The notes under the pieces are model-generated. The model saw only the letters and a program-made list of their open reading frames with translations, searched no databases and was not told the origin of the DNA. A stretch of 64,000 nucleotides of DNA from positions 5,766,001 to 5,830,000 of the forward strand of contig NZ_CP019420.1 of NCBI RefSeq assembly GCF_001984215.1, written 5' to 3'. This DNA comes from Mycobacterium sp. MS1601. GTDB taxonomy: Bacteria > Actinomycetota > Actinomycetes > Mycobacteriales > Mycobacteriaceae. Positions 52,924 through 62,118 of this stretch are shown one piece after another (position 1 is the stretch's first letter; the number at the start of each line of letters is the position of its first letter). A program made the translations under genes and the position numbers.

Positions 52924-54342
52924 TCAGTGGTCGTCCTCGCCTATCCGGTGCACGTGGATCAGGTTGGTCGAGCCCACCGTGCCCGGAGGGGCACCCGCGA
53001 CGATGACCACCAGATCACCACGCTTGTAGCGGCCGAGCGCCAGCAGTGATTTGTCGACCTGGCGGATCATGGTGTCCGTGGTGTCCATCTTCGGCACGAT
53101 GAACGTCTCGGTGCCCCAGGTCAGCGCGAGCTGACTGCGGACCTCGGGCAGCGCCGTGAACGCCAGCAGCGGCAACGGGGTGTGCAGCCGGGCCAGACGG
53201 CGCACGGTGTCCCCGGACTGTGTGAAGGCGACCAGCGCCTTGGCGTCCAGACGCTCGCCGATATCGCGTGCGGCATAGGAGATGACGCCGCGCTTGGTGC
53301 GGGGCACGTGGGTCAACGGTGGTGCGGCGGTGGAGTTCTCCTCGACCGCCGACACGATGCGGGCCATGGTGCGCACGGCTTCCAGCGGGTACTTGCCCAC
53401 CGAGGTCTCACCGGACAGCATCACGGCATCGGCGCCGTCGAGAACCGCGTTGGCCACGTCGGACGCCTCGGCCCGGGTGGGCCGGGAGTGCTCGATCATC
53501 GACTCCAGCATCTGAGTGGCGACGATGACAGGCTTGGCGTTCTCGCGGGCCATCTGGATGGCCCGCTTCTGCACCAGCGGCACCTCTTCGAGCGGCAGCT
53601 CGACGCCGAGATCACCGCGGGCGACCATGATGGCGTCGAAGGCCAGCACGATGGCCTCGAGATTGTCGATGGCCTCCGGCTTTTCCAACTTCGCGATGAC
53701 GGGGACCCGACGGCCGACCCGGTCCATCACCTCGTGCACCAGCTCGATGTCGGCCGGCGAACGGACAAACGACAGCGCGATGAAGTCGACGCCGAGTTTC
53801 AGCGCGAACTCCAGGTCGGCGATGTCCTTCTCCGACAGGGCGGGCACCGAGACGTTCATGCCCGGCAGGGACAGGCCCTTGTTGTTGCTCACCCGGCCAC
53901 CCTCGGTGACCTTGCACACCACGTCGTCACCCTCGACGCTCTCGACGGTCAATCCGACGTTGCCGTCGTCGACCAGGAGCCGGTCGCCGGGCGCGGCGTC
54001 ATGAGCGAGTTGCTTGTAGGTGGTGGACACGCGGTCGTGGACGCCCAGGACGTCCTCGACGGTGATGCGGACCGTCTCCCCCGTGGCCCAGAGCGTGGCG
54101 CCGGTGTTGAAGCGGCCGAGGCGGATCTTGGGGCCCTGCAGGTCGGCGAGAATGCCCACGGCGCGTCCGGTGGCATCCGAGGCGGTACGCACACGCTTGT
54201 AGTTGGCTTCGTGGTCGCTGTGCTCACCGTGGCTGAAGTTCAGCCGTGCGACATCCATGCCGGCTTCGACCAGAGCCTTGACCTGTTCATCAGTGCCAAC
54301 GGCTGGTCCAAGAGTACAAACAATCTTCCCGCGTCTAGTCAC
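52924..54342 (-). CDS. pyk: Pyruvate kinase
   Basis: 472 aa glycolytic enzyme (phosphoenolpyruvate plus ADP to pyruvate plus ATP). Start VTRRGKIVCTLGPAVG; ARLNFSHGEH; active-site IAKLEKPEAIDNLEAI and IMVARGDLGVELPLEEVPLVQK; then MLSGETSVGKYPLEAV and a C-terminal allosteric domain. The GTG start has no Shine-Dalgarno, while a TATGCT -10 element lies eight bases upstream, so the message is probably leaderless. Cytosolic homotetramer by family. tesB follows, overlapping if its CTG start is right. Confidence 0.97.
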   Translation of the reverse strand: MTRRGKIVCTLGPAVGTDEQVKALVEAGMDVARLNFSHGEHSDHEANYKRVRTASDATGRAVGILADLQGPKIRLGRFNTGATLWATGETVRITVEDVLGVHDRVSTTYKQLAHDAAPGDRLLVDDGNVGLTVESVEGDDVVCKVTEGGRVSNNKGLSLPGMNVSVPALSEKDIADLEFALKLGVDFIALSFVRSPADIELVHEVMDRVGRRVPVIAKLEKPEAIDNLEAIVLAFDAIMVARGDLGVELPLEEVPLVQKRAIQMARENAKPVIVATQMLESMIEHSRPTRAEASDVANAVLDGADAVMLSGETSVGKYPLEAVRTMARIVSAVEENSTAAPPLTHVPRTKRGVISYAARDIGERLDAKALVAFTQSGDTVRRLARLHTPLPLLAFTALPEVRSQLALTWGTETFIVPKMDTTDTMIRQVDKSLLALGRYKRGDLVVIVAGAPPGTVGSTNLIHVHRIGEDDH

Positions 54343-54350
54343 GACGACTC

Positions 54351-54356
54351 AGCATA
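54351..54356 (-). promoter_or_regulatory. -10 element TATGCT of the probable leaderless pyk promoter
   Basis: On the minus strand TATGCT (TANNNT) ends eight bases before the pyk GTG, which puts the transcription start at or next to the start codon. No Shine-Dalgarno is present in between. Confidence 0.45.
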
Positions 54357-54430
54357 GTCGCAGTCAGGACCCATCTCGACCGATACAGATGTGTTGACGA
54401 AGCCGTCACCTGGTGCACACCTGGCAGCCA

Positions 54431-55933
54431 TCAAACGACAGCCAGCGGCAATGCCGACGGTCGAACCGGTTCGGGCAGGTCCGACTCGCCCATCAAAAAG
54501 ACGTCAACTGCATGCGCGGCGGCCCGCCCCTCGGCGATGGCCCACACCACCAGCGAGGCGCCGCGGTGTGCATCACCACACACGAACACGCCGGGCGAGT
54601 CCGTCTGCCAGTCCGAGCCGCACGGCAGGGCGCCCCGCCGGTTGAGCTCGAGACCGAGTCCGTCCAGCAGCGGCATGTGTTCGACGCCCTCGAAACCGAT
54701 GGCCAGCAGGGCCAGATCACACGGCAGGGTCAACGGTTCACCGACCGGCGAGATATTGCGTCTGCCGTCGGCGTCGCGGGTCACCTTCACCTCGGCGATC
54801 TCGATGGCGACCAGGTTGCCGTCGGCGTCACCGACGAAGCGCTGCACGGCCACCTCGTAGCGACGCAGGCCGCCCTCGGCGTGGGCGGGCGAGGTCCGCA
54901 GCACCATGGGCCAGGTCGGCCACGGCGACCGGCTGTCATCGCGCAGTTCGGGTGGCTCGGGGTTGTAGTCGAGCTGCGTCACCGACGCCGCACCCTGACG
55001 GTGAGCGGTGCCCAGGCAGTCCGCTCCGGTGTCACCGCCCCCGATGATGACCACGTGTTTACCCGCCGCGGAGATGGGCGACGGGCCGTCGCCCTCGCAC
55101 TCTTTGTTGGCGGGCACAAGGTGCTCCATGGCCAGGTGCACCCCGCTCAGGTGGCGCCCCTCGACGTCGCTGTCGCGACCTCGCAGCGCGCCGACGGCCA
55201 GTACCACCGCGTCGAACCTGTTGCGCAGCTCCTCGACGGACAGGTCGACGCCGACCTCACAGTCGGTGACGAAGCGGGTGCCCTCGGCGCGCATCTGGGT
55301 CAACCGCTGATTCAGCGTCGCCTTCTCCAGCTTGTACTCCGGGATGCCGTAGCGCAGCAGTCCACCGAGGCGGTCATCACGCTCGTAGACGGTGACATGG
55401 TGGCCGGCCCGCGTGAGCTGTTGCGCTGCGGCCAACCCCGCGGGACCGGAGCCCACGACGGCGACGCTCTTGCCGGTGGCAATGGCCGCGGGCTGCGGTT
55501 CGACGGTGCCGTCCATCCATGCCTGGTCGGCGATGGACTGTTCGATGCGCTTGATCGTGACACTGCCACCGGTCTGCGGCTCCGAGATGGACAGCACACA
55601 GGCCGCCTCGCACGGCGCCGGACACAAGCGACCGGTGAACTCCGGGAAATTGTTGGTGGCGTGCAACCGGTCCGAGGCGGCATCCCAGCGGCCGCGGCGC
55701 ACCAGGTCGTTCCACTCCGGGATCAGATTGCCCAGCGGACAGCCCGCGGTTCCGGAGTGACAGAACGGAATTCCGCAGTCCATGCAACGACGGGCCTGCT
55801 GGCTCACCTCCGCCGCGCGCTGGTGCGGATCCTGCGCTTCGTAGACCTCGCGCCAGTCGCCCACCCGCTCGTCGACCGGTCGTTTGGCGGCCTCGACCTT
55901 GGGAACCTGCAGAAATCCCTGTGGGTCAGCCAC
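54431..55933 (-). CDS. gltD: Glutamate synthase small subunit
   Basis: 500 aa NADPH-dependent beta subunit. N-terminal Fe-S cysteines ([30 protein letters not shown]), FAD site [29 protein letters not shown], and NADPH site [17 protein letters not shown]-terminal [23 protein letters not shown] closes the FAD domain. It passes electrons from NADPH to GltB, which makes two glutamates from glutamine and 2-oxoglutarate. GTG 55933 gives the family N-terminus ([23 protein letters not shown]) and overlaps the gltB stop by eight bases, so the two are coupled. Confidence 0.97.
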   Translation of the reverse strand: MADPQGFLQVPKVEAAKRPVDERVGDWREVYEAQDPHQRAAEVSQQARRCMDCGIPFCHSGTAGCPLGNLIPEWNDLVRRGRWDAASDRLHATNNFPEFTGRLCPAPCEAACVLSISEPQTGGSVTIKRIEQSIADQAWMDGTVEPQPAAIATGKSVAVVGSGPAGLAAAQQLTRAGHHVTVYERDDRLGGLLRYGIPEYKLEKATLNQRLTQMRAEGTRFVTDCEVGVDLSVEELRNRFDAVVLAVGALRGRDSDVEGRHLSGVHLAMEHLVPANKECEGDGPSPISAAGKHVVIIGGGDTGADCLGTAHRQGAASVTQLDYNPEPPELRDDSRSPWPTWPMVLRTSPAHAEGGLRRYEVAVQRFVGDADGNLVAIEIAEVKVTRDADGRRNISPVGEPLTLPCDLALLAIGFEGVEHMPLLDGLGLELNRRGALPCGSDWQTDSPGVFVCGDAHRGASLVVWAIAEGRAAAHAVDVFLMGESDLPEPVRPSALPLAVV

Positions 55934-58900
55934 GTGTCGCCTCCATGATCGCGGTATCGACGTCACGCCCCTCGGCCTTGGCCATCCGGGTGGCTTGCAG
56001 CACCCGCTGGTAGTCGGTGGGCATGATCTTGGTGAATTGTGCGCTGCGCCTGGGCCAGTCGGCCAGCACCGAGGTGGCCACGGTACTGCCGGTGTACTTT
56101 GCGTGGCAGGCGATGACCTCACGCAGCCACAACAGGTCCTCGGAGTCGGGCCGTTGCAACTCCACCATGGCGGTGTTGACCTTGGCCCGGCTCAGTCCCA
56201 GCACGTAGGCGATGCCACCGGACATCCCCGCCGCGATGTTGCGCCCGGTGGGTCCGAGCACCACCACGCGGCCGCCGGTCATGTACTCGCACGCGTGGTC
56301 ACCCACACCTTCGGTGACCGCCAACGCCCCCGAGTTCCGCGCGGCGAACCGCTCGCCGACTCGACCCCGCAGGTACACCTCGCCGGAAGTGGCCCCGTAC
56401 ATCAGTGTGTTGCCGGCGATCACGTTGTCCTCCGGCAGGAAGAGCACGTCATCGGGCGGGCGGACCACGATCTTCCCACCCGACAGGCCTTTGCCCACAT
56501 AGTCGTTGGCGTCACCCACCAGGTCGATGGTGATACCGGGCGGCAGGAACGCACCTACGGACTGCCCTGCGGATCCGGTCAGCTTCACCGTGATGGTGTC
56601 GGCGGGCAGGCCGGTGGCCCCGTAGCGGCGGGTGACCTCGGAGCCCAGCAGGGTGCCCACCGTCCGGTTGACGTTACGCACCGGCAGTTCCAGCACCACC
56701 GGGTGCGCGTCCTCCAACGCGCCTTCGGCGAGTGCCACCAGCGTCTGGTCCAGGGCGTACTCGAGCCCGTGATCCTGGTGCCGCACTCTGCGCCGCTGCC
56801 CCTGGCCGTTCTCGGGCACCGCGAAGATGGGGCGCAGGTCGAGGCCCTTGCTCTTCCAGTGCGCCACCCCGGCGTCGGTGTCGAGCACCTCGGCGTGCCC
56901 GACAGCCTCGTCGATGGTGCGGAAACCCAACTGCGCCAAGTATTTCCGGATGTCCTCGGCGATGAAGCGGAAGAAATTCTCCACGAACTCCGGTTTGCCG
57001 TTGAAGCGGGCCCGCAACTCGGGATTCTGCGTCGCCACTCCGACCGGGCAGGTGTCGAGGTGGCATACCCGCATCATGATGCAGCCCGACACGATCAGCG
57101 GTGCGGTCGCGAAGCCGAACTCCTCGGCGCCCAACAGCATCGCCACGACGACGTCGCGCGCGGTGCGCATACCGCCGTCACACTGCACGGTGATGCGGTC
57201 CCGCAGCCCGTTGAGCACCAGGGTCTGCTGGGTGTCGGCCAGACCGATCTCCCACGGCGCGCCGGCGTGCTTGAGGCTGGTCAACGGCGCCGCGCCGGTG
57301 CCGCCGTCATAGCCGGAGATCAGCACGACATCGGCGTGGGCTTTCGACACACCGGTGGCGACCGTGCCGACACCGACGGAACTGACCAGCTTGACGTGGA
57401 TGCGCGCCTGGTCGTTGGCGTTCTTCAGGTCGTGGATCAGCTGCGCCAGGTCCTCGATGGAGTAGATGTCGTGGTGCGGCGGCGGCGATATCAACCCCAC
57501 ACCCGGCGTGGAATGCCGGGTCTTGGCGATGTTCGGGTACACCTTGTAGCCCGGAAGCTGGCCACCTTCACCGGGTTTGGCGCCCTGGGCCATCTTGATC
57601 TGGATATCGGAGGCGTTCACCAGGTAGTCACTGGTGACACCGAAGCGACCGGAGGCCACCTGCTTGACGGCACTGCGCCGCTGCGGGTCGTAGAGCCGAT
57701 CTACGTCCTCACCGCCTTCGCCACTGTTGGAGCGACCGCCCAGCTTGTTCATCGCGATGGCCATGGTCTCGTGGGCTTCGGCCGAGATGGACCCGTAACT
57801 CATCGCCCCGGTGTTGAACCTGGTGCAGATGGCTTCGACCGACTCGACCTCACTGAGCGGCACCGGCGGTCGCAGCCCCTCCTTGAAGGTGAACAGTCCA
57901 CGCAGCGCACCACCCTCGCGGGCCAGTCGGTCGACCTCCTCGGTGTACTTGGCGAACACCTCGTGGCGGCCCGTGCGGGTCGCATGCTGCAGCAGGAACA
58001 CTGTTTCGGGAGTGAACAGGTGCAGTTCACCGTCTCGGCGGAACTGGTATTCCCCACCCACCGACAGCCGCCGGTGTGCTCGTTCGGTCGGGTTCTCCGG
58101 GTAGGCACGCCGGTGCCGGAATCTGACCTCCTCGGCAAGGACGTCGAGGCCGACGCCTCCGAGTTGGCTCACCGTGCCCGTCAGGTACTCGGCCACCACG
58201 TCACGGTCCAGGCCGATGGCCTCGAACGCCTGCGCCCCGGTGTACGAGGCGACGGTCGAGATCCCCATCTTGCTCATCACCTTCATCACGCCCTTGGTCA
58301 GCGCTTTGAGGTAATTGCGTACCGCGGTGGCGGTTTCGATGCCCGTGAGCTCACCCTCGCGGATCAGATCCTCGATGGACTCGAACGCCAGATACGGGTT
58401 GACCGCGGCGGCGCCGAAGCCGATGAGCAGCGCGATGTGGTGCACCTCGCGGGCGTCGCCGCTTTCCACCACCAGCGCCACCTTGGTGCGCTCCTTGGTG
58501 CGCACCAGATGGTGGTGCACCGCCGAGACCGCCAACAGCGACGGGATGGGGGCACGGGTGTGGTCGGAGTCGCGGTCGGAGATCACCAGTGTGCGTGCAC
58601 CTTTGGCAATCGCTTCGCTGGCGCGCAACCGCAGGTCCTCGATGGCGTCGGCCAGCCCCTCGCCGCCGCGCTCCACGTCGTACAGACCGCGCAGCACCGT
58701 GGTCTTCAATCCCGGATGTTCACCGTCGTCGTTGATGTGGACGATCTTGTTGAGCTCGTCGTTGTCCAGCACCGGCCACGGCAACAGGATCTGACGACAC
58801 GACGCCGCCGACGGTTCCAGCAGGTTCTGCTCCGGTCCCATCACCCGCGCCATCGAGGTGACGATCTCCTCGCGGATGGCATCCAGCGGCGGATTGGTCA

Positions 58901-60499
58901 CCTGCGCAAAGAGTTCCACGAAGTAGTCGTAGAACAGCCTGGACCGCTGCGACAGCACCGCCGCCGGGGTATCAGTGCCCATGGAGCCCAGCGGTTCTCC
59001 CCGGATGCCGCCATGGGGGTGATCAGGATGCGCAGATCTTCCTCGGTGTAGCCGAAGGAGATCTGGCGGCGCACCACCGACTCGTGGTTGGGCGCCACCC
59101 GCGTGCGTTCGGGCAGCGTCTTGAGATCGAGTAGCCCGGCATGCAACCACTCGCCGTAGGGATGCTCCTCGGCCAGCTGATCCTTGATCTCCTCATCGGA
59201 GATGATGCGGCCCTGCGCGGTGTCGACCAGGAACATCTTGCCCGGCTCGAGACGGCCCTTGGCCACCACTTCCGCCGAGGGCACGTCGAGCACACCGCTC
59301 TCGCTGGCCAGGATGATGCGGTCGTCGATCGTGCGCCACCAGCGGCCGGGACGCAGGCCGTTGCGATCGAGCACCGCACCCACCACGGTGCCGTCGGTGA
59401 AGGTGACGCACGCCGGGCCGTCCCAGGGTTCCATGATCGAGGCGTGGAACTGGCAGAAAGCGCGGCGCTGCGGGCTGAGGTCGGCGTTGTTCTCCCAGGC
59501 CTCCGGGATCATCATCATCACCGCGTGCGGCAAGCTGCGCCCGCCCAGGTGCAGCAACTCCAGCGTCTGGTCGAAGGACGCGGAGTCCGATGACTCCGGT
59601 GTGCAGATCGGGGACAGCCGGGCCATATCGCCGCCGATCAGCTCGCTGGCGAGCATGGCTTCGCGGGCGTGCATACGGTTGCGGTTGCCGCGCACCGTGT
59701 TGATCTCGCCGTTGTGCGCCACAAAACGGAACGGGTGCGCCAGCGGCCAGGACGGGAACGTGTTGGTGGAAAAGCGGCTGTGCACGATCGCGATGGCGCT
59801 GGTGCAGCGTTCGTCACGCAGATCCTCGAAGTACTTCGGGAGCTGCATCGTGGTGAGCATGCCCTTGTAGGTGATGGTGCGACTGGACAGCGACACGAAG
59901 TAGACGCCGCTGCCGGTGGACTTGATCTCCGAGGTCATGTGGCCGGCCCGCTTGCGCAGCGGGAACACCCGGCGGTCGAGGTCCAGACCGGAGAGCCGGG
60001 TGCCGTCGGCAGCGGCGGGGGCCGCGACGAACAGCTGCGCCATGTGCGGCATGCAGCCCAGTGCGGTCTCCCCCACTTCGGCGCCTACCGGATCCACCGG
60101 AACCGTGCGCCAACCCAGGACTTCGACACCCTCGTCGGCGGCGATCTCCTCGACCCGGGCGCGAGCGGCTTCGCGCGCCTGCGGATCCTGCGGCAGGAAG
60201 CAGATTCCGGCGGCGAAGGTGTTGGCACCGTCGGCCGCGGGAGCGGGCAGTTCGAAGTCCACCACGTCTCGCAGCAGGTCGACCGGCATCTGCAGCAGGA
60301 TGCCTGCGCCGTCACCGCTGTTGGGCTCTGCACCTGCCGCGCCCCGGTGTTCCAGGTGTTCCAGGGCGATCAGGCCGTCGGCGACGATCGAATGCGATCG
60401 CCGGCCCAAGATGTCGGCGACCATAGCGACACCGCAGGAGTCACGTTCCTGCTCGGGGTCGTAGAGACCTTGTGCTTGCGGCGTAGCCGAGAACAGCAT
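55926..60499 (-). pseudogene. gltB: Glutamate synthase large subunit, interrupted by a one-base frameshift
   Basis: Spans about 1523 residues, normal GltB size, in two frames. N-terminal part (60499 to about 59003): [24 protein letters not shown] with the Ntn nucleophile Cys22 after processing, then the glutaminase domain. C-terminal part (about 58998 to 55926): [25 protein letters not shown], the FMN domain ([19 protein letters not shown]), the 3Fe-4S cysteines ([15 protein letters not shown]) and the beta-helix. The break is at the cccc run 58999-59002 (GGGG on the coding strand): one added G gives [16 protein letters not shown], the expected sequence. As gltBD is central to ammonium assimilation, a base-call error is the simplest reading. 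ATG 60499 follows GGAGG. Confidence 0.9.
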
Positions 60500-60509
60500 C
60501 CATGTACCT

Positions 60510-60527
60510 CCGCAGTCGGAACTGCGG
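60510..60527 (-). promoter_or_regulatory. Stem-loop overlapping the gltB Shine-Dalgarno
   Basis: On the coding strand CCGCAGT-TCCG-ACTGCGG: perfect seven-base stem, four-base loop, whose 3' arm runs straight into AGG, so the gltB ribosome site GGAGG is partly inside the stem. It may limit translation initiation; a regulatory role is unproven. Confidence 0.4.
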
Positions 60528-60682
60528 GAGTGAGAGATCTTGTGCACCAACGGCATTCGGATCTCAGGCTGGGCCGCAGTCTGACGTGTGAAACCCGGGA
60601 CTGCACCGGCCCGACATCGGTTGGGCACCGTCTCGAAACGAATGCGTCACCGGTTGCCGAGTGTAACAGCGCTGTTGCCGAA

Positions 60683-61102
60683 CTACCTGTCGAGAAGCGT
60701 CGGGACCAGCGGAAAGCCGGGGAGGTTGCGGGCCACGGTCCACGCCACGGTGGCCACCGCGATGGTGATGACCGCAGCCAGCGGCCACACCCGCTTGTGC
60801 TGGCGGCGGCGCAACACCACCCAGGTCAGCAGCAGCGGCAGTCCGATGAGGGCGAAGGCGTTGTCCGCCACGGCTGCGGCAAGATCACCGTGCAGCAGGT
60901 CATGCGTCATCCGCAGCCCACCGCAGCCCGGGCAATACCAGCCGGTCAGCGCATAGAACGGGCACGGTGGGAACAGCGAGCCGGGCCGGTGCGGGTCGAC
61001 CAACCCGACGTACGCCAGTCCCCCGGCCAACACGACACCGGTACCGACCGCGGTGTACAGGCCGGTGCGGCGTGCGGGTGGCGACGCCCGATCAGGTTCC
61101 AT
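60683..61102 (-). CDS. DUF2752 membrane protein
   Basis: 139 aa with three predicted TM helices (TGLYTAVGTGVVLAGGLAYVGLV; ALIGLPLLLTWVVL; LAAVITIAVATVAWTVA). The DUF2752 signature is clear: PPCPFYALTGWYCPGCGGLRMTHDLLHGD, with three conserved Cys. Function unknown. Start at ATG 61102 (GTG 61105 also possible) lies inside the 3' end of the upstream TM2-protein gene, so the pair is probably translated together. Same order (lgt, TM2, DUF2752) as near M. tuberculosis Rv1614-Rv1616, from memory. Confidence 0.85.
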   Translation of the reverse strand: MEPDRASPPARRTGLYTAVGTGVVLAGGLAYVGLVDPHRPGSLFPPCPFYALTGWYCPGCGGLRMTHDLLHGDLAAAVADNAFALIGLPLLLTWVVLRRRQHKRVWPLAAVITIAVATVAWTVARNLPGFPLVPTLLDR

Positions 61103-61517
61103 CACGCAGCGGGCGGCCCTGCGGGTCGCGCACCTTGTCGGTGAGAATCAGCACCGCATCCACGATGCCCCAGATGACGGCACCGATGCCACAGGTCAAC
61201 AGACCGACGATCAGCTGGACCACGCCGAGGCCGATATAGCCGAGGTACATGCGGCCGATGCCGACGAGCCCGAACAGTCCGAGCAGCTGCAGCAACCCGC
61301 CGATCAGTTTCGACTTCTCCGAGAAGGGCTCCCCGGTGAACGGGTGCCGGCCGTACGGGGCCGACGGGTCGTAGTACATCCCGGGCGGCGGGGGCGGCGG
61401 GTACTGCCCTGCGCTGTACTGCCCGTAGTCCGGTGGGGGTGGCGGCGGGTAGCCGGAGTTGGGTGGCGGCGGCGGGGTGCTGTTGCCGGGATTCGGTCCG
61501 AACTGAGGGTCCGTCAT
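61092..61517 (-). CDS. TM2-domain membrane protein with Pro-rich N-terminus
   Basis: 141 aa. The first 65 residues are Pro/Gly/Tyr-rich low complexity (STPPPPPNSGYPPPPPPDYG...), followed by a TM2 domain: KSKLIGGLLQLLGLFGLVGIGRMYLGYIGLGVVQLIVGLLTCGIGAVIWGIVDAVLIL with the GIGRMYLG turn and the final Asp (IVDAVLIL). Two TM helices. TM2 proteins are membrane proteins of mostly unknown role. It overlaps the downstream DUF2752 gene by about 11 bases and is divergent from the DUF427 gene. Confidence 0.85.
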   Translation of the reverse strand: MTDPQFGPNPGNSTPPPPPNSGYPPPPPPDYGQYSAGQYPPPPPPGMYYDPSAPYGRHPFTGEPFSEKSKLIGGLLQLLGLFGLVGIGRMYLGYIGLGVVQLIVGLLTCGIGAVIWGIVDAVLILTDKVRDPQGRPLRDGT

Positions 61518-61604
61518 ACCGCCAAGGATGCCAGATCACCGAACCCCGATTCCGCGACCGCGCCAGTGTTTCGGGCTTTCCACCGTGAGCTTTCCGGGTT
61601 TCCC

Positions 61605-61610
61605 TACCCT
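61605..61610 (+). promoter_or_regulatory. -10 element TACCCT of a probable leaderless DUF427 transcript
   Basis: TACCCT (TANNNT) ends six bases before ATG 61617, placing transcription start at the ATG. The intervening GGAGCC could instead act as a close ribosome site. Confidence 0.35.
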
Positions 61611-61616
61611 GGAGCC

Positions 61617-62111
61617 ATGCGCCCGGTTCCCGACGTCCCCGGCCCCCGTCAGGAGTCGGTCTGGGACTATCCCAGACCACCGCGGGTCGAGGAGGTGTCC
61701 GTCGCCATCACGGTGGAGCTGGGCGGTCGCGTCATCGCCGCCACCGGGCAGGCATGGCGGGTGCTCGAGACCAGCCATCCGCCGACCTACTATCTGCCGC
61801 GCGACAGCTTCGCCGACGGTGTTCTGCGGCCGACCTCGGGGTCGTCGTGGTGTGAGTGGAAGGGCCAGGCCGGCTACTTCGACCTGGTAACACCCACGCG
61901 GACGGCGGAACGGGCAGCCTGGACCTACCCGCGGCCGAAGCCGGGGTTCGAGACGATCGCGAATGCCGTCGCGGTGATGGCGGCGGCGGTGGATCGGTGC
62001 ACTGTCGACGGCGAGACCGTGCGGCCCCAACCCGGCGGGTTCTACGGGGGCTGGATCACCAGTTCGGTGACGGGCCCGTTCAAGGGCGTGCCCGGATCGA
62101 TGGGCTGGTAG
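61617..62111 (+). CDS. DUF427 (NTP_transf_9-like) domain protein
   Basis: 164 aa soluble protein with one DUF427 domain: ESVWDYPRPPRVEEVSVAITVELGGRVIAATGQAWRVLETSHPPTYYLPRDSF at the start, then CEWKGQAGYFDLVTPTRTAERAAWTYPRPKPGFETIANAVA with the conserved C-x-W-K-G run typical of the family, and the ending GFYGGWITSSVTGPFKGVPGSMGW. Enzymatic role not established. ATG 61617 is preceded by a TACCCT -10 element and short GGAG. Divergent from the TM2 gene and convergent with lgt (7-base gap). Confidence 0.9.
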   Translation: MRPVPDVPGPRQESVWDYPRPPRVEEVSVAITVELGGRVIAATGQAWRVLETSHPPTYYLPRDSFADGVLRPTSGSSWCEWKGQAGYFDLVTPTRTAERAAWTYPRPKPGFETIANAVAVMAAAVDRCTVDGETVRPQPGGFYGGWITSSVTGPFKGVPGSMGW

Positions 62112-62118
62112 GCCGGAA

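Noticed and set aside
55884..59051. Open frame of about 1055 codons on the plus strand opposite gltB
   Set aside because: Composition-driven shadow of a high-GC gene: no family resemblance, His/Gly/Arg-rich low-complexity content, and gltB is unmistakable on the other strand.
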